Positions 6,087 to 6,543 of a stretch of 6,543 nucleotides of DNA are shown in pieces. The notes below the pieces were generated by a model, which saw nothing but the letters and a program-made list of their open reading frames with translations, did not search any database and was not told the origin of the DNA. The position numbers and the translations under genes were made by a program. Source of the stretch: Desulfobacterales bacterium (GTDB lineage Bacteria; Desulfobacterota; Desulfobacteria; Desulfobacterales; JAUCGF01); NCBI GenBank assembly GCA_029940345.1, contig JAOZRC010000310.1, positions 1-6,543 on the forward strand. Reading direction: 5' to 3'. Position 1 is the stretch's first letter. Every line of letters starts with the position of its first letter.

Positions 6087-6116
6087 ATTATATTTGCTAT
6101 TCAGTTTTATTGTCAA
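6087..6116 (-). promoter_or_regulatory. Consensus sigma70-type promoter directed at the porin gene
   Basis: On the minus strand, TTGACA (6116-6111) and TATAAT (6092-6087) are both perfect consensus hexamers separated by 18 bp. Transcription would begin near 6080 and run leftward into the porin gene start at 5763. The leader would be about 315 nt and include the whole palindromic element. An AT-rich stretch immediately upstream (6117-6135) could act as an UP element. A short non-coding RNA ending before the porin is an alternative. Confidence 0.65.
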
Positions 6117-6141
6117 GATATTTTTAAATTAATTCGTAGGT

Positions 6142-6171
6142 TTGACCGATGCACTTGCATCACTATATACT
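6142..6171 (+). promoter_or_regulatory. Rightward sigma70-type promoter, divergent from the porin promoter
   Basis: TTGACC (6142-6147) and TATACT (6166-6171) each differ from consensus at one position and are separated by 18 bp, giving a predicted start near 6178. Its -35 box lies 25 bp from the -35 box of the leftward promoter, so the two form a back-to-back pair. No obvious gene follows within the window. Confidence 0.5.
6148..6161. promoter_or_regulatory. Operator-like palindrome inside the rightward promoter
   Basis: GATGC (6148-6152), ACTT, GCATC (6157-6161) is a perfect 5 bp dyad occupying the spacer immediately after the -35 box of the rightward promoter. A regulator bound here would occlude RNA polymerase. 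The dyad is short, so chance is possible. Confidence 0.35.
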
Positions 6172-6177
6172 CTATAA

Positions 6178-6268
6178 GGCCATAATTGGTGATTTTCCCG
6201 TGATTTTATGATTGCTAAATACCTTAATTCATGGGCGTGAGATATATTTCAAATCACCAATTATGACC
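6178..6268. repeat. 18 bp inverted repeat enclosing a 55 bp centre (structured RNA or MITE-like)
   Basis: GGCCATAATTGGTGATTT (6178-6195) pairs with AAATCACCAATTATGACC (6251-6268) at 17 of 18 positions, 15 of them consecutive (6181-6195 with 6251-6265). A second inner pairing, CCCGTGA (6197-6203) with TCATGGG (6229-6235), is possible. The left arm begins at the predicted start of the rightward promoter, so the RNA would open with a long stem-loop. Flanks show no direct duplication. It could instead be the two ends of a tiny inverted-repeat element. Confidence 0.6.
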
Positions 6269-6404
6269 GTGCCAAGTATAACCACAAATGGCGGTTGTTA
6301 TTAAACCTGACGATAATTCAGTTGATATCCATTCTTGATTTTCTTTGTTCCTTATTATATCAATTGGAAGTATAATGATTTGTTTTTGGCTTTTTCGAAA
6401 TAAA

Positions 6405-6427
6405 GGAGTACATGCAAACTTTAGCTT
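6405..6427 (+). repeat. Degenerate single REP arm
   Basis: GGAGT, three extra bases, then TGCAAACTTTAGCTT resembles the arm of the REP pair at 3580-3633 (GGAGTGCAARCTTCAGYTTG), with an insertion and one loop change. No inverted partner follows, so it looks like a decayed solitary copy. It also mimics a Shine-Dalgarno plus ATG, but that frame stops after five codons. Confidence 0.4.
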
Positions 6428-6459
6428 AAAAGAATCAACAAATCAAAATTAAATATTTT

Positions 6460-6489
6460 TTGACAATTTCGGAAAAAGTCGGAAATAAT
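6460..6489 (+). promoter_or_regulatory. Promoter-like site near the right edge
   Basis: A perfect -35 TTGACA (6460-6465) is followed after 18 bp by AATAAT (6484-6489), giving a start near 6496. The spacer holds TCGGAAA twice (6469-6475 and 6479-6485), 10 bp or one helical turn apart, which could be a regulator site. It would drive a gene outside the window. Confidence 0.4.
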
Positions 6490-6543
6490 TTTACAAGGCA
6501 CTTTCTGGCATCCTTCATTTGTCGGTTTACATTTTTAATGTAG

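Larger units (their letters stand above)
6269..6543. other. AT-rich region without a recognisable gene
   Basis: I see only short open frames here (such as ATG 6288 to TGA 6338, 16 codons) with no Shine-Dalgarno. The stretch contains a lone TATAAT (6371-6376) without a good -35 partner, a degraded REP arm, and a promoter-like site near the right edge. It most likely represents the upstream region of a gene beyond the window. Confidence 0.5.

Noticed and set aside
6288..6338. Small protein of 16 codons after the inverted repeat
   Set aside because: There is no Shine-Dalgarno before the ATG and no sign of conservation that I can judge.
6506..6522. Sigma54 promoter (TGGCA ... TTTGT)
   Set aside because: The GG and the downstream TTG are two bases too far apart for the -24/-12 pattern, and the final GC is missing.

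Overview
The window looks like chromosomal DNA of a moderately AT-rich Gram-negative bacterium. A signal-peptide-bearing outer-membrane beta-barrel shows the envelope type. The gene families, together with two palindromic REP-type intergenic repeats, would suit a Desulfobacterota-like ('deltaproteobacterial') genome. That placement is inference from gene style; no taxonomic marker is present.

Left two-thirds (1-4524, plus strand): six genes in one direction. First comes the 3' end of a potassium-channel-type protein (RCK/TrkA-N and TrkA-C domains). It is followed by a small acidic YjfI/YbjN/CesT-like protein, a PspA/IM30 (ESCRT-III-like) membrane-remodelling protein, a DUF4178 protein, a DHH/DHHA1 phosphoesterase with a TTG start, and a J-domain co-chaperone with a short DnaJ-type C-terminal domain. 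The first five are closely spaced (6-86 nt gaps) with good Shine-Dalgarno sites before the YjfI-like and pspA genes, so an operon is likely. The sixth is separated by a 164 nt gap largely filled by a palindromic repeat element. PspA with YjfI-like and DUF4178 partners and a cation channel is a recurring but poorly understood envelope-stress neighbourhood. The DHH phosphoesterase and the J-protein are the less expected additions.

4528-5763 (minus strand): an outer-membrane beta-barrel protein of the putative porin BBP2 type, convergent with the J-domain gene with only 3 nt between the two stop codons.

Right end (5764-6543): about 780 bp with no convincing gene, but rich in structure. It holds a 131 bp palindromic REP/MITE-like element bounded by 9 bp direct repeats. 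Beyond it is a pair of back-to-back sigma70-like promoters. The leftward one has perfect consensus hexamers (18 bp spacer) and points at the porin gene. The rightward one carries a palindrome in its spacer and would start a transcript at the foot of an 18 bp inverted repeat (6178-6268). A further promoter-like site near the right edge probably serves a gene outside the window.

Working model (inference): channel, YjfI-like protein, PspA and DUF4178 protein form a membrane-integrity/ion-homeostasis module. The J-protein could recruit Hsp70 to remodel PspA polymers, as CDJ2-HSP70B does for VIPP1 in chloroplasts. The DHH enzyme could turn over a nucleotide signal read by the channel's RCK_C domain.
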